DNA of 64,000 bases from Diphasiastrum complanatum (lineage: Eukaryota; Streptophyta; Lycopodiopsida; Lycopodiales; Lycopodiaceae): the NCBI GenBank assembly GCA_029204225.1, contig MU832075.1, forward strand, positions 1 through 64,000. Direction: 5' to 3'. Under the pieces are notes generated by a model. That model searched no databases. It was not told the DNA's origin and worked only from the letters and a program-made list of their open reading frames with translations. The position numbers and the translations under genes were made by a program. Positions 1-12,161 of this stretch are shown here, in pieces. Numbering within the stretch: position 1 is the stretch's first letter; every line of letters starts with the position of its first letter.

Positions 1-999
1 CCCGTTTCTCATTGTTGTGGTAAATGTCATTGCAAATAGTCCAAGTTGCAGTTGCGCATACAAGGGCAACAAGCGAGGCAAATCTGGCCTTGGCTGGCCC
101 TGTTAGCACCCAGCTCATTGCCTACTCGGGTAGACACAGCGAGGCTCAGTGATGACGGGAAAATGTAAACTAGGGGATGTTGTTTGGATTAAGATGCCCA
201 TGTTGCAACTGCTGCCTTTGGATTGCTTAACAGCCCTGACAAAATGATCATAAATTCATACCACCACCACTCTAAACACACTGAAAACACAGCTTGGAAT
301 GGCAAGACTGAGTAAAGGCTTCACTCCTTCAAACAATCTAAAGACCAGCCTCCCCAACTCTTTTCGGGTTCCCCAGAAATCCACAAATAACCAACCAGGA
401 AAAGAACAAAGATTGAAGTTTGTCCATGCAGCTCCCAAAGCAACACCTTCAACTCCCATCTTTAAATAAAAAACCAAAAACAAGTTTATTGGTAAGTGAA
501 ATATAACTGCTAACGCAGTGCACCATGTGAGGGGTGCCGTAATGCCCTGTGTGCGAAGGTAAATTTTTAAAGGGTTCAGGATTGCCTGAGCAAGGAGGTC
601 TGGAATGCAGAAGAGAATGTATGCGCCAGCCATAGCTGTGATGTCTTTGTCTTGCCCGCACCACAGAAGTACCCTTTGAGTGTTTAGCCAAAGAAATCCG
701 ATAGGAATACAGGCACACAGAAGAATCAGGATCATTCGCTGCAGTGAAAGTCCTATCAAATGCCACCTCTTCGCTCCATAAGCTTGCCCACAAATAGGCT
801 CCATACCCATCGCCAATCCGGAAAGCACAGAATATCCAGTTATATTTGCGAAACCAATTGACAATGATCCCCCAGCCAATTCTAACTCTCCCAGGCGACC
901 TAGGAAGAGCATGGATGTTATGTTTCTCGCATAAAGGAGCAGGCCCATCATCACCATAGGCCCTGCTATGCTGCTCATCTGCTGCAACTCCTCTATTAC
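1..999 (-). pseudogene. MATE-family multidrug/toxin efflux transporter, exon 2 (frameshifted)
   Basis: Membrane transporter that exports organic compounds by H+ or Na+ antiport. Codons are intact from 999 down to about 286 and encode several hydrophobic helices with MATE signatures such as LGRLGELELAGGSL, GYSVLSGLAMGMEPICGQAY and YLRTQG. This resembles the plant DTX48/49-type subfamily. The exon begins after an acceptor AG at 1001-1000, and GTA at 999-997 joins in frame to exon 1. Below about 286 the frame breaks near 285, 200, 174 and 92. Reading across the breaks recovers the expected continuation ([45 protein letters not shown]). Each break is a 1-2 base slip, mostly in or beside short homopolymers, so either a young pseudogene or uncorrected assembly indels are possible. 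The gene runs off the left edge. Family certain; functional state uncertain. Confidence 0.85.
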
Positions 1000-1306
1000 C
1001 TGCATAATATATACATCAAATTGTTAATAAAGATGACTGTTGAATGCAGAGTAGTTTAAGGCAGACGTTGAATAAACCATGCATTAAGAGGGTGTTTAAC
1101 TGTAATTTTTCACGTATGTGAATTATTGTCCTTGGCATTCTTTTAAGCTTTAGATTTAAATCCTGCTCTCAGTGAGCAACTTCCACAGTTTGGAATCTTC
1201 ACTGATGCATGGATTATGTTGAGTCTTTTCAGTTTATACAAAATCGCTCTCATCTCAAAAACAGTTAGGCGCGCAAGAATTGAAGCGCTATCTAATTTGT
1301 ACCGAC

Positions 1307-1528
1307 CTCAATTAGAGTTGGCCATCTTTTAAGATCAAGCTCGATGCCACAAACCACCTTGATTGTTTCTCCAGCCTCACGATTATCAGGCCGAACCTCA
1401 GGTATATTGATTAGAGTCTGGTCCTCAATACTGTTCTTTTCTAGATGCATGACAGAACCCGCTCCATACCTAAGATCGCAGGCGACAGAAATATCCGCTC
1501 CACAAGGACAAACACTAAGCATACACAT
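1307..1528 (-). CDS. MATE transporter, exon 1 (cytosolic N-terminus)
   Basis: A 74-codon open segment starting MCMLSVCPCG, hydrophilic and without membrane helices, ending DLKRWPTLIE. A donor GTCGGT starts at 1306, and joining GAG (1307-1309) to GTA ATA GAG GAG of exon 2 gives a continuous TLIE/VIEELQQM reading, the expected position just before the first helix of plant MATE proteins. The ATG at 1528 is the first in frame, and an 'MC' start is common in this plant subfamily (family knowledge). The 307-base intron (1000-1306) is GT-AG. A long (GA)n tract, as read on this strand, lies about 100 bases upstream and may be in the 5' UTR. Confidence 0.65.
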
Positions 1529-1628
1529 CTTTACCGGCTATAGAGATATTTTGATGTCACTTGCATTGAGCTCTTGAATTCACTCTCTAACCGGATGCTG
1601 ACAGAGAATCTGAGCTACCCAATTATCT

Positions 1629-1630
<2 letters not shown>

Positions 1631-1708
<78 letters not shown>
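1631..1708. repeat. (TC)39 microsatellite upstream of the MATE gene
   Basis: Perfect TC dinucleotide array of 78 bases. On the MATE coding strand it reads (GA)39 about 100 bases 5' of the ATG, a position typical of GA-rich plant 5' UTRs or GAGA-type promoter elements. A regulatory role is inference only. Confidence 0.95.
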
Positions 1709-1710
<2 letters not shown>

Positions 1711-2495
1711 CCCGGCCACTAAGAGTTGCTTATACTGCAATTGATCTGGGCTTAAGCATGAGTTGGTCCGCAAAGGAAAAAGCTACTCAACATGCAGCAG
1801 CTGATAGCTATCATGGAGCCGTCATTCTTCGTGACAGGCTTAAATTTTGTGTCTTTTGTTAGGCTATAAGTTGTGGACGTATCACTTGTGAGGAATTATG
1901 TGCTTGTGTAAGGTGCTCTTGTTCCAAAGAGCCAATCCCACGAACCCAACAAGCTTTTTTTCTTTTCTGGGAATGGCTCTCAAAGCTCAACGTGTCGTTT
2001 GGATCTTTACCCTTTCCTGCAACCCCCAACTTTCCACCGACCATGCACATTCATCCACTTCTCCCATCTCTCTCAAAGCTGGTTGTAACTCAGATCATCA
2101 TAGTGAAGGATGAATCACACGCTAAAAGCATAAGCTCAGCTTTACAATATATCTTCTGCTCCTTCCTCTAGTCTGTCGCTCTCGTCCACTTCACACAGCT
2201 CCCCCACCCCCACCTCCTCTCTCTCTATCTCTTGCTGAGATTCTGCTGAGATATGGACCACCCACAGAAGACTAGAAGCTACCTCTGTCTGGGCTGCTGG
2301 CTCTGTGCCTACAGCAGCAGCAGCAGAAGCAGCTTTGTTTGTTGGCAGGGAAAAAGAAGCTGCAGAGAAGAAGAGGAAGAGGAAGAAGAATAAGAATAAG
2401 CAAAACCAAGGGCTTCTATACTAGTTCTAACTTCTGATGCTGGCTGATCCGTAGACTGCTGGTTGTCATGAGCTCGCTTTCTCCAGCTTTAAAAT
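1709..2495. other. Intergenic, upstream of MATE; pyrimidine-rich, no gene seen
   Basis: No coding segment with family resemblance on either strand. 2160-2250 is CT-rich and 2330-2400 is AG-rich (GAAGAAGAGG type). The stretch probably includes the MATE promoter, but I could not pick a TATA box or start site with confidence. Confidence 0.4.
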
Positions 2496-2513
2496 ATGTG
2501 TGTGTGTGTGGCG

Positions 2514-2544
<31 letters not shown>
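2496..2544. repeat. (TG)n followed by a 30-base poly-G run
   Basis: TG dinucleotides to about 2510, then GCGC and an uninterrupted run of about 30 G (2515-2544) continuing into G-rich sequence. Long G runs are G-quadruplex prone and error prone in sequencing, so the exact length is doubtful. Confidence 0.85.
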
Positions 2545-2884
2545 CGGGGATTGGGGGCTCGTCGTCCACCAGCCGCCCCCGCCACCACTCAAGGCTCACG
2601 CATCTTCCTCGTGATCACTTCCAACTCTCAACCAAACACGCATCCTCTCTCTTTCTTTCTCTCTCTTTCGCCTCCACACACACACACCATATATGCCACT
2701 CACCACCACACCATGCATCCATGGCATATGAACATGAGACCAAAGTCCAAACAATATGTTTTATGACTAGTGCATGTTTTGAGAGCATCATACTATGTCT
2801 TCCAATGCTCTTACACATCCGCTTCTCTTAAACAACTTGGGTAGTTCCAATATTGCTCTTAAACTTCCACTCCTCTTAAACGAG

Positions 2885-3020
2885 GTGATTTGACTCCAAT
2901 AGTACTGGATCTACACAAGGTGATTTGAAAGATCTCCAATAGCTGTCTATCTAGACAAATGAGGTGATTTGAAAGCTCTCCAGTAGTGTCTGTCTAGACA
3001 AGGTGACCTGAAAGCTCTCA
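2885..3020. repeat. Degenerate tandem repeat, about four units of 35-44 bp
   Basis: Units begin GGTGATTTGA (the last GGTGACCTGA) and share CTCTCCAATAG and TCTAGACAA. They start near 2885, 2919, 2962 and 3001. Non-coding; no family recognised. Confidence 0.7.
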
Positions 3021-3059
3021 AATAGTTCCACACATTGGGGGGGAAATGGAAAGAATTAT

Positions 3060-3300
3060 GTGTTTCAATTTTAAGTCATACAATAGAAAACACATTTCTT
3101 AACTCCAACCGAAGACACATTGGCTTTCAAGGAATCATCATCATAGCTTCCCACTATTGATTCAAATGAAAAGAAGTCAATCTTGCAATTTGTAAGTATA
3201 CAATAGAAAACACATTTTTGAGTTCAAACTCACCCATAAGAGACGTAAGCTTTTCAAAGAATTATCACAATAGCTTCCCACTATTGTTGCAAAGGCATAA
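3060..3300. repeat. Two-copy tandem duplication, about 120 bp unit
   Basis: TACAATAGAAAACACATTT occurs at 3079 and 3199, and ATAGCTTCCCACTATTG at 3143 and 3270, in the same order. This is a diverged tandem duplication with a period of 120-127 bp. No gene is seen between 3300 and 4430. Confidence 0.7.
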
Positions 3301-4432
3301 ATGTTCAAGCCAACCTCATAAGAAACCTACAAAACTTCAACAATAACAACAAAATGCTTGTATAACTTGTATATATGAAAGTTACAACAAAACAAAGTGC
3401 ATTTTTCAGATACAAAAGTTGCTAACTTTGAAACTAGTAGAAATTCCAACTAGGTTTTGTATTTTTAATCTACATTGCATATTTGTCTCAATTTTGCCCT
3501 CATCTAAGGGTGACATGGCTATGTGGCTAAATAACGCCCTTCTAGCATCTAAAGAGTCTTCACCAACCTTGAATTAAGGGAAGGCCCATGATTGTAATCT
3601 TAGTCCTAGTTGGATATGTTGTTCTCATGTTTTGTGGCCAATGTAGGCCCTAGGAGAATTGGCTAGCCTCCAAGTCATGGTCACATTTAGACTCATTCAT
3701 GCTAGAGATTGAACAATCTCTCCACCTAAGATTGAAGGCAAGTCAACCTATATCTTTTTCATGGCTTCTTTATGTCGTCAAATCTTTTATGTTGCCTAGT
3801 AGTGTGAAAAATTTCGATCGCCATCGTTGAGTTGGTATGAGTGTTACCTATAGCAATGGAGACCCATGCTTGAACTTGGTCAACTCATGGAATAGAAACA
3901 TCTATGTGCCCATTAGCTGCCAAATCTCCTTGGCCATAAATAATAAGTGTAAGCCACTATGATCATCCAAGTCGAGTATGACATGGGACACACTCAAGTT
4001 TTGACTTCTGAAGGTCAAATATTTTGCAAGGGCCTCTCTTCTTTCAATCACGACACTATATCTAGTGAGTTCAACTAGACTTTACTTACTTTTCCTACTT
4101 TTCTATAAGAGAAACATTTGACTTGTCATTACTCACTAGAGATGCATATAAACTAGTGATTCTAGCCTTGACTAGACTATGTTCAAGTAGTCAAGGGGAT
4201 TTTGTGAGTCAAGTCAAAGTTAAGGACATTGACATTCGTGAGTGACCTTTGAAAGTGACCATGATAACACTCATTGAGAATGAAGGGCAAGTTGAGCCAT
4301 ATATGAAAGGGGAGTGGTACCTAATAGATTCTTATATCTAATAAGGAAACAATGGCCATGTTTAAATGAGACATATTTAAATAGGAAGCGAGTCAACACC
4401 TATGGTTTCCCTACTTAGTGGGACGTGAATGT

Positions 4433-4763
4433 TGTTAGAATTAAAAGCTTAGGTTTACTATGACGGTTGAAATTCGTCATTATAGTACTTTCTTTTCTAA
4501 CAATGTAGACACGTACTTTTCATGATTTCAGTATGGTCATGCACATTGCGCGCATATTGGCATAGGTGTCAGAACTTGGTCCCGCCAAAGGCAGCCTTGC
4601 CATGTAGAACTGCCCCAATAAGAAATGAACTCCATGTATATAGAAGTAATAGAAAAAAGAGAAATATTGTGTCTTTTTTATTAGCATGTGTGTGCTCGAT
4701 AGCTTATGGTGTTTAGTAGCATAACTGAATCTCTGTTAGATCCTGTCAATGGTATCAAAGCCC
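4433..4763 (+). mobile_element. Probable old LTR end with tRNA-Met primer-binding site
   Basis: TGGTATCAAAGCCC at 4750 matches the copia-type primer site complementary to the initiator tRNA-Met 3' end. It directly follows a sequence ending TGTCA, and a candidate LTR start TGTTAGAATTA lies at 4433 (about 316 bp). No second LTR or target duplication was found, so the left boundary is tentative. Confidence 0.35.
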
Positions 4764-6480
4764 TGGTGAGGTGCAGTTCGGATGCTATGTAATTGAATTT
4801 AGTAAAAAATTCAATGTGTTGGTAAGGCTAACTTAAGCTATTGAAGTGGTGTCTAAGAGTAGAGTTTAACGAATGTAAATCCCATTGGCTTTGAAAAAGG
4901 GAGTTGTTGAGAGCATTAAGAGAAGAACATAGGAATTTGCAAGATTGAATTTGGTGAAAAATATGGAATTGTTCGATTCCTTGAGAAATTGATGAATTTC
5001 TCATAAAAGTGGAATGTTTGTTTGCAGTCAATTCTACACTGATCGACAAGCTGTAAATTGCATCACTAAGCTTGAGGTAGGGCAACCTCAGCCCAGGTGG
5101 AGTGCTATGATAAAAATCACAGAGAGATACTGAAAATTGCTGAAGAAGTCTGGTTTTTTGGTGAGCTAGAATTAGCAGAGACAAAACCTCTGACCTCGAG
5201 GAGACCTTTTTCAGTGTTGTAAAAGGCTAAATCAGGGCGCAATAGTAGAACACAGCAGACTCTACAAGGTCGTGGACGGTTCGGGAGCCATCATGGAGTT
5301 GGAGTGGATCAACTAGTTTTTTTTGCATAGCTAGGAAAGAAAACCCCACGGAAGCTCGCACGCACCCGGCAAGGGAGAACGAATGTTTGTTGAAGTAATC
5401 GAATAGCTGACACTGTGTACTAAAGTGGTCGCAACTTGAAGACTTGGATTCTATTGGAAATTAAGCCCACAGCTGTCTCCTTGGTGAATGACTAATTTCT
5501 ATTTCATGATTCTTCCTGCATGTTTTTTGATCGTTGATCTAGGGTCAGGTGAAACCAACTTTGGTTCTACGTCTGCTCATCTGATACCTGCAGGAATCAC
5601 AAACTTAGACAGTCAATTTATTTGAAGAATATCCACAACGGGCTTCCGGCTGATCTCCAGCAACGGGTAACCAATCCCATTATAATTTTAAGTTCAGATG
5701 TTAAGTTTAATAGCTTGAAGTCATTGAAGACTTGGCCATCTTCAAGGACTTCCACAAAACTTGCATTTAGAACAAGTCTGCAAATTTACATTGTTTTCGA
5801 GACAGTCTACAGAAATGAACTATGTTCAAGACAGCTTCGCGAAAGTTTCGCGACAGTCCAAAAGTTTGACTATTTGAAACACCCTCGACATTTCGCGAAA
5901 AGTTTGCAAAGAGAGAGAAAATTCCCAAAGGTCATCTATTTTTATGTTGAACTGTTTTAAAGACACCTTCGCCTTTTTAAGGGTACCTTCACCTTTTTTA
6001 AGAGAACCTTCGCCTTTTTCGCAAAATCTCGAAGAGAGAGAAAAATGCCGAACGTCGTCTAAAATGAATGAGGAATGTTCCCAACCACTTTCTGAAATTT
6101 GCGAAGTGATAGAAAACCACTCCACGTAAAATGCAAAGTGAGAGATTTTGCGACGTCCTCGTCTGCGTCAATGATCCTGATTTGTTGACAGTTTACACTA
6201 TGTAGAGTTGTCACAGAAGCCATATACTTCCAAGTACAACGGCTTACCTAATTAGGTGACAATCATTTATTGTAGTTAATACACGGATGAAATCTATAAA
6301 TAGATCATCCAAGCACAGATTGTTGGTAGCTTCGTCCATGAGACGCATGATTTGAGCCTCCCAATCATAAGAGGAGTTCTAAATCCAAAAAAGACCCTTT
6401 TTGAAGATACTTTTTATATTTTTTCTCAAATTTTGCTTACACATGGACTAATCAAAACACTCAATCTACGTAACGTAGCT
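4764..6480. other. Degraded retroelement leader / LTR-like DNA
   Basis: No convincing protein homology. 5963-6023 has three near copies of ACCTTCGCCTTTTTAAGG. A TATA-like TATAAATA sits near 6295 in a promoter-like context. 5780-5900 shares its style (CAGTCTGCAAA, TTCGCGAA words) with the copia LTR at 52758-53955, so an unrelated or older LTR of that kind is possible. Confidence 0.3.
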
Positions 6481-9400
6481 CATTAGAATTGAAAAAAAAA
6501 AAAGTTTTCTTAATACTGCTATAATTCGGCGCTGGGGGCAGCCCACAAGCATGACATGTTATTCATAGTATAATATGCAATTATCATTTAAAATAGCATA
6601 ACTTGGAGGATGAATGCATGTTGTGATTGAATGCACTTTCATTTGTTGTTTAATCGCGCTTGTATACTCAGTCTGATCAGAACACGGACGTCTACGACTC
6701 CTCAGTTTCTAATCAGACGATGGTTGTCTTTGATGCCTGAGGAACTCGCAATATCATACTGCTCTTCCATTTATTTCAGAACTATACTTCACGTTGAATC
6801 TGATTTCAATAGTACCACACACAAACCATCTCCAATCTCTTCGGTGGACTGTACTCTTGTTTTTAGAGTATGAATTAATTTTTAAGATCTTGTTGGGCAA
6901 TCAGAACACATAAAGTTGTGATTATCTTTAGCATATATTGTCTATTAGACTGTTTTTGCACCTAGCAGCGGATTAGAACGGGAGAGCTGTTCTGCAATAT
7001 TCCTGCTCTCTTCTCCATTCTCCTTCTTCCTATCTCCCTTGCCCCATCAGATTCAACACACATGTTGGACACTTAGTGGGTCCCACCACTAAAGTATTAT
7101 ACAACTAGGCTACTGAGTGGGCCCTGACATAGTACATTGTACAATTAAGAGCAAGAAGTGTGAGGGAACTGACATCCTACGCATATAAGCCCAACCTAAT
7201 GAGCACGCTAATCTATTTAGTGAAAGTTGTAGAATTAGGAATAAAAAGACTTGGGGCAAATAAAATATTCCAAAATCAAATATGATATGGTTCTAAATTG
7301 GAAGAATCTACATGATTATGGTGAGGACCCTCTCACTCCAAAAGGAACTCACAAGAATTATGTGAACTTATCTTTGAACTATTGGATTTTACATGAAGGG
7401 CCTGGATTAGGATCTTTGCCATTGAGAAGTAGCCAATCAGAGAGAAGGGACAGGGCCTTCCCCAAGAATAAAAGAGCACCCATTGTATTTATTTGACATG
7501 TTCAACAAGAGAGGGGAGGGTGCAAGTTAACTCCACCATCTATTTTCGTGCTTATTGCTTGTGGTTAAAGTAGGAAGGGGGGGTAAAGTAGGTGTGGTTA
7601 CTAGTAAGAAAAGTTGTAGAAGTGAGCAGGCCTCACAAGAGAAAGCACTATTTCCTTGGGAGCAAACTTTACGTGTGACAGGTACTCTTAAGGACACTAC
7701 AATTTTTTGGCACCATTGTCAGGGAGTAGATTAGTATTTTCTATGTGTAGTTAGTTTGCTTTTTTGTTTTCTTTTAGGTGTGGTTAATTTTAGATGGTGC
7801 TGGTGTGTGCGAGTAGATTAGAGAAAAAAAATAGTGATTTTTTTTGTTTGAAAGTATTGTAGTGAGAGGATTAAAGGAAGGGACCACCTTGAGAAAGTGC
7901 TAAAACTCTTCAAAAACCAAAAAAAAATCAAAAAACCACTCGTTTTCTACAAAATGTCCCAAAAATAGTATAAAATGACCTTTCAGGCTTAATAACTTTC
8001 ACATCTCTTTGAAACAACCCTCGTCGATTTGCAGGCATGTTTTACCATACCTACATAACCTCCAATAAACACTACAAAGGTTAGTTCCAAGCTGTCTTGA
8101 CGAAATTGCCAAAAAATCAAATGACACTTCGTAAAAAATGATCAAACCTTTAAAGTAGCTCCTTTTGGTTGACCTGCTTTGTGGGAGTCTCAAGAACGAA
8201 TCATGCTTTCCGTATACATATAACACTTTACAATATTGTTGCACATAACAATATACAATTAACTAATTCAAATGTTAGAACAGAGCATGACCACCTTGAT
8301 TAGCATACCTGCTTGGGTGAGTGAATCTACTTCCATTTGGCTCATATTAGCCCCCTTGGCTATTGGCCATTTGCTTGGAGTCATTTCAAGCTTCTGGATG
8401 ATGGCTTTACTTGGCACCCATGTATGGGTACAATCATTGGGACAAAACTACAAGTATTGTGCCGTTATTGCTCGGCCATAATGTGAAATAGATCGTCTGC
8501 ATGCTCCCTTGCCATTGATCCAAGCCATGCACTTGACAAGACTACCAACATCAGTTCTTCTAATTGCCCAAACAATAGGATGTACATGCACTCAACCACT
8601 ACATGGTCATTGGCAATAGGTGGAGCTCAGATAGCAACATACTCGAAATTCAATTTTTTTTGTCTTCCCCTTTCATGTCAATCGATGTTTATATATGTGT
8701 ATTCTGGATGGTGGCTCCCATCTTGGTCCAATTCAACCACATTTGATGGCCTTCTTTTTTGTTGAGCTGTTTCTCTGTCACCTTCCAAGAAAGAACTCTA
8801 ACGACACATAGGAGCATTGTTGCAGGTGTTGGCCACAACACATAGTCCAACACTCATTCTAAGTGCACTTCAATCTATTAAGTTTTCAGACTAGGTCCCT
8901 CTCTCAAGTGTCTTCCATGAATAGGCATGTCGTTTCGCACTATGTAACAGTGTGTTTGTCATGTTGGTGTTGTAAGCATTGCGTACAATGAAATTTTTTG
9001 GCGCCCTCCTTCTCCAGCTAACCAACTTCCGTGTTTTGCTTCTGAGAGATTTGTCTGAGGAGTGTTAGCATCTTCCTCTGCATCTACTACTTAACAAAAA
9101 CAAACCATATTAGAAGTGTGAACCAGAGCTCCAATGAGCAGATAACAAATCATTAACTAAGAGGCTATCATGAATACTGACACCATGCAATCTCCCCAGT
9201 GCACAATATGAATGCTCCACCAGCTCACCCAATTGTCCATTGTTGGGATGCTAGACTCCTTCACTTTACTAGTTCTCCACCATTGACGAATGGCCCTGCA
9301 TTGTCATTATATCCACATGAAGTCTTTCAGGAATAAGTAAATCTTTAGGGCATGACGGTAACATGCTTAAAAACGAACATCAAGGCTGAGGGATAGGGCC

Positions 9401-9560
9401 ACATTCCTAACAATCGGCCGAAGGGAGATCTAGGGATCAACAATTCAGTTGATTTCCGAAATTCTTGATCTCCCTCAGCCACACCTGCTTTTTACCACGT
9501 CGCTGGCCAGTTCCAGGAGGGACACGGACATGGGAAGGCTGTATAGAAGTTCTGGCATGG
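6481..9560. other. Intergenic, nothing identified
   Basis: Only short open frames with no recognisable protein family on either strand, and no repeat ends with target duplications were seen. Presumed decayed transposon or ordinary intergenic DNA. Confidence 0.4.
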
Positions 9561-9599
9561 GCAGTGGATTTAGTCCTATCCATCATGATCTGAATAAAA

Positions 9600-10450
9600 G
9601 ACAATATTTTAAAAAAAAAAACTCAAAATTGGAATATCGGATCCAAGCGCGGAGTAAGGATGGAAAAAAAATCTGCGCAAGAAATGCGCTTGAAAGCGAT
9701 ACCGGGATGGAATAATAAAAAATTAAAGAAACAAGTTCTGCACTCGAAAGCAATATCGGACAGCATGCGGTATCGGTCTCGAGCGCAGGGGGGGTGGCAA
9801 AGAGGAGATGATAACTGGATGTGCTTGAAAGCAATATTGGAAAGAAGGAACTGAAAATTTGAAAGCAAAATGAAATTTCCGCGGTGGATATTTATAAAAA
9901 AAATTTGCATGTGTGAAAAAAATGGTCATGGCCATGTGGCAGCATTTCATTCATCCACGTGTCCATCCATACAGGTAATTATAAAGTATCTATGAGGGTC
10001 GCGTGGGAGCAAACATGTGGCCAAATCAGACAATGACACGTGTCATTCTGCACGTGAAAATTGTCACATCAATTATTATCTGTACAAGAAATACTCCCAA
10101 CCAATCAATAAACGACACGTGTCTTTTTTATCTGTTTCCACACGTGCAAAAAAAAAATTATAAATACATCATTTCTGGAGTGGATTTTCACGAGAATTTT
10201 GTGATTTCTGCTACTGATATCGATTTCAAGCACACTATTTCTACGTTTAAAATGTTGTTCATGCATTCGGGCCTGAAACTAATATTGCTATCTCAGATAT
10301 CGGTTTCAAGCACGCGTTCTCTTTCATATTTCCATTGCCCATTGTATGCGCACTTGAAACTGATACTCAGTTTTTTTATATCAGTTTCGAACGCATAATG
10401 CTTTCTAGAGTGATTTAACCTTTCATTTTGTGCCCAAAACCGATATCCAA
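9600..10450. repeat. Cluster of short palindromic subterminal-type repeats (family D 5' region)
   Basis: A motif close to GATATCGGTTTCAAGCACGC occurs about ten times in both orientations: near 9635, 9683, 9738, 9765, 9818, 10215, 10290, 10350, 10380 and 10432. Its core CGATATCG is a palindrome. The same words recur at about 25090-25200, upstream of the second family D copy on the minus strand. Dense short repeats near the end of an element are typical of transposase-binding subterminal repeats of DNA transposons (general knowledge); the assignment here is inference. Confidence 0.6.
9954..10150. promoter_or_regulatory. Cluster of CACGTG/ACGTG boxes (promoter-like)
   Basis: CCACGTGTCC (9955), GACACGTGTC (10035), GCACGTGAAA (10050), GACACGTGTC (10114) and CACACGTGCA (10140) fall within about 200 bases. 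Such G-box/ABRE-like motifs bind bZIP and bHLH factors in plants. The cluster lies upstream of the family D open frame, and a similar cluster recurs at 37790-37915. Confidence 0.45.
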
Positions 10451-10613
10451 TCTCTCAATTTATAAGTTTGTCAAACTCTTTTTTTTTGTAATTTTTTTTT
10501 AGAAATGTCTAATTTTAATTCCAGTCTACTATCTTTTTTTCTTGAATTTGGTACTAGTGACAATATAGAGTATTTTAAGTCACTTTTTTTTTCTTCTATT
10601 ACAGAGGGTCCTG

Positions 10614-10940
10614 GTGTGGAAGCATTTTCTGATATTTATCTCATTTAAGTCTCTGCTTAGTACCCCTTGTTCAGAAAATAAGGACATGATTCATTATCAA
10701 GACTTGGTGAACCTCGACAGGCATAGTTATAAAGCTAAGCTTGTTAGAATGTTCACCAAGTTACATGATGATTTCAAGTCTATAGATGATTGTCAAATAC
10801 ACAATAAAAAGTGTAGATTTGTAGGGTTTCAATCTGCGGCTGTTTTTTTTCTTTTGTTAAATGACGATTCGGGATCTGCTCCTTCTACTTCTGAAGCTGC
10901 TTCTTCCAGCGGTACAAAATCTGGCGAGTCCAAGCCTTAG
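10614..10940 (+). pseudogene. Family D unknown element protein, N-terminal part (plus copy)
   Basis: Function not recognised. Reads ENKDMIHYQDLVNLD, FTKLHDDFKSIDDCQ and NKKCRFVGFQSA, followed by a Ser/Ala-rich linker. The same order of motifs is present on the minus strand at 24608-25027 (NRDMIHYQNLVNLD, YTKLHDDFKSVDSCQ, TKKCRFLECQSA). Two diverged copies that keep the same protein indicate a real multi-copy coding element. Upstream of ENKD the frame is broken by stops compared with the minus copy (GPGVEAF versus GPGIETF), so this copy is decayed. It sits downstream of the palindromic repeats and the CACGTG cluster. Confidence 0.55.
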
Positions 10941-11458
10941 ATATAGAATCCTTTTTTATTAATACAAGCATTAGTTTAGATGATTGTACAGATTTTGATC
11001 CTGTTCGAAATAGGGCTTCGTTTATAGGCCCTAGTGTGAAAATTGGAAAAAGCTAACTTGATCAAATATTGTAAATATCATAATGTACATATAGTTTAAA
11101 TCAAGTTCTAGTGGCTAAAAAGGCCAAAATCAAGTTTTTTAGTCATATGCCACATGGCATCAATCTAGAGATTGCATGAGCCGCATCATGAGATTAGGTG
11201 TCACATTCCATGTGTAGAGGTCTGCTCACACATGTGGAATAGGCTAGAAAAGTCCAGTTTATACTTCTAGAAGAGTTTTTACTAGTTCTCTATATAGTAG
11301 AAAAATGGACCAAAAGTGCTCAAAATATAAGGTTTTGTCCAAGTGTCAATTTTGCATGATGAATTATCATATGACAAAGCACCCTCACACATGTGAGATC
11401 AGAGGGATGATCAGTACCACGAGCTCCCACTTTTTGTATTTATAGAGCCACATTTGGC

Positions 11459-12148
11459 TGTGAAAAATTGCCTACATTGGCAAATCTAGCCATGTAGAAT
11501 ATTGTACATTTTGTCAGTATTGTTTGTTGGTTACTTGAATGGCCAAACTGCCACTTGTACATACACACCTAAATTAGGTTACCGCGAGTCAAGAGGAGTG
11601 GTTGTGTCTATTTGGTAGTGATTCCTACTTTGTAGGATCTAGACCATGATCTATGATGAGATTTGTACCTACCATGCACCTACCAAGCATGACTCTTGGA
11701 TCTAGACTAGGGTTTTCACATTAGGGCAAGAAAGTGGAGTCTACTTCCTTATTACATGTGGATTTTCACCTAACTTTGCAAAGGAAGTGTGTTTTACTAT
11801 GTATTTCCATTCTCCATAGTGAGAAGATAGAAACTTTTTGGAGCCTCAAGGAGAAACTCGAGTTTCCTCTCATTGTATGGTGATTACTCTATTTTTCCAA
11901 TGAAACCCAGCTTTGGCACTTTGTAAACACTGTCTACAGGCCGTACTACAGCCTTATTTCCACATGTGTGGAGTTGGATTAGACTATTTGATCAATGCTT
12001 TGATTGTCTCTACTTGTTTCCTATCAAGCTGCTAAACTAGATCTTGTTTTCTGATGACTAGTTTCTGATAGATTGTTTAACAAGCATACAATCACCTTGT
12101 GGATCATTCAAAGATCCATTTATGGTCCTTAGTACTGTACTTTTCACA
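11459..12148 (+). repeat. 5' LTR of copia-1
   Basis: TGTG...CACA ends. It contains CTCTATTTTTCCAATG and a CACATGTGTGG palindrome late in the LTR. Compared with the 3' copy it lacks one C in ACATG(C)TGG. Confidence 0.93.
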
Positions 12149-12161
12149 TGGTATCAGATCC
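12149..12161 (+). other. Primer-binding site of copia-1
   Basis: TGGTATCAGATCC directly follows the 5' LTR. TGGTATC is complementary to the 3' end of plant initiator tRNA-Met. Confidence 0.9.

Noticed and set aside
1344-1577. Plus-strand frame opposite MATE exon 1
   Set aside because: Antisense of a better supported exon with matching splice sites.
2496-2831. Two overlapping frames across the poly-G run
   Set aside because: Glycine run from a homopolymer; downstream text is low-complexity and has no family.
8272-8481. Possible membrane protein frame
   Set aside because: 69 codons, hydrophobic by composition only, with no homologue recognised and no neighbouring coding signal.
12045-12060. 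CTGATGAC words in the copia-1 LTRs (also 17353 and 21205) as hammerhead ribozyme cores
   Set aside because: No partnering GAAAC strand with supporting stems nearby. Hammerheads would be expected in some Penelope-like elements, but none was found in the RT element either.
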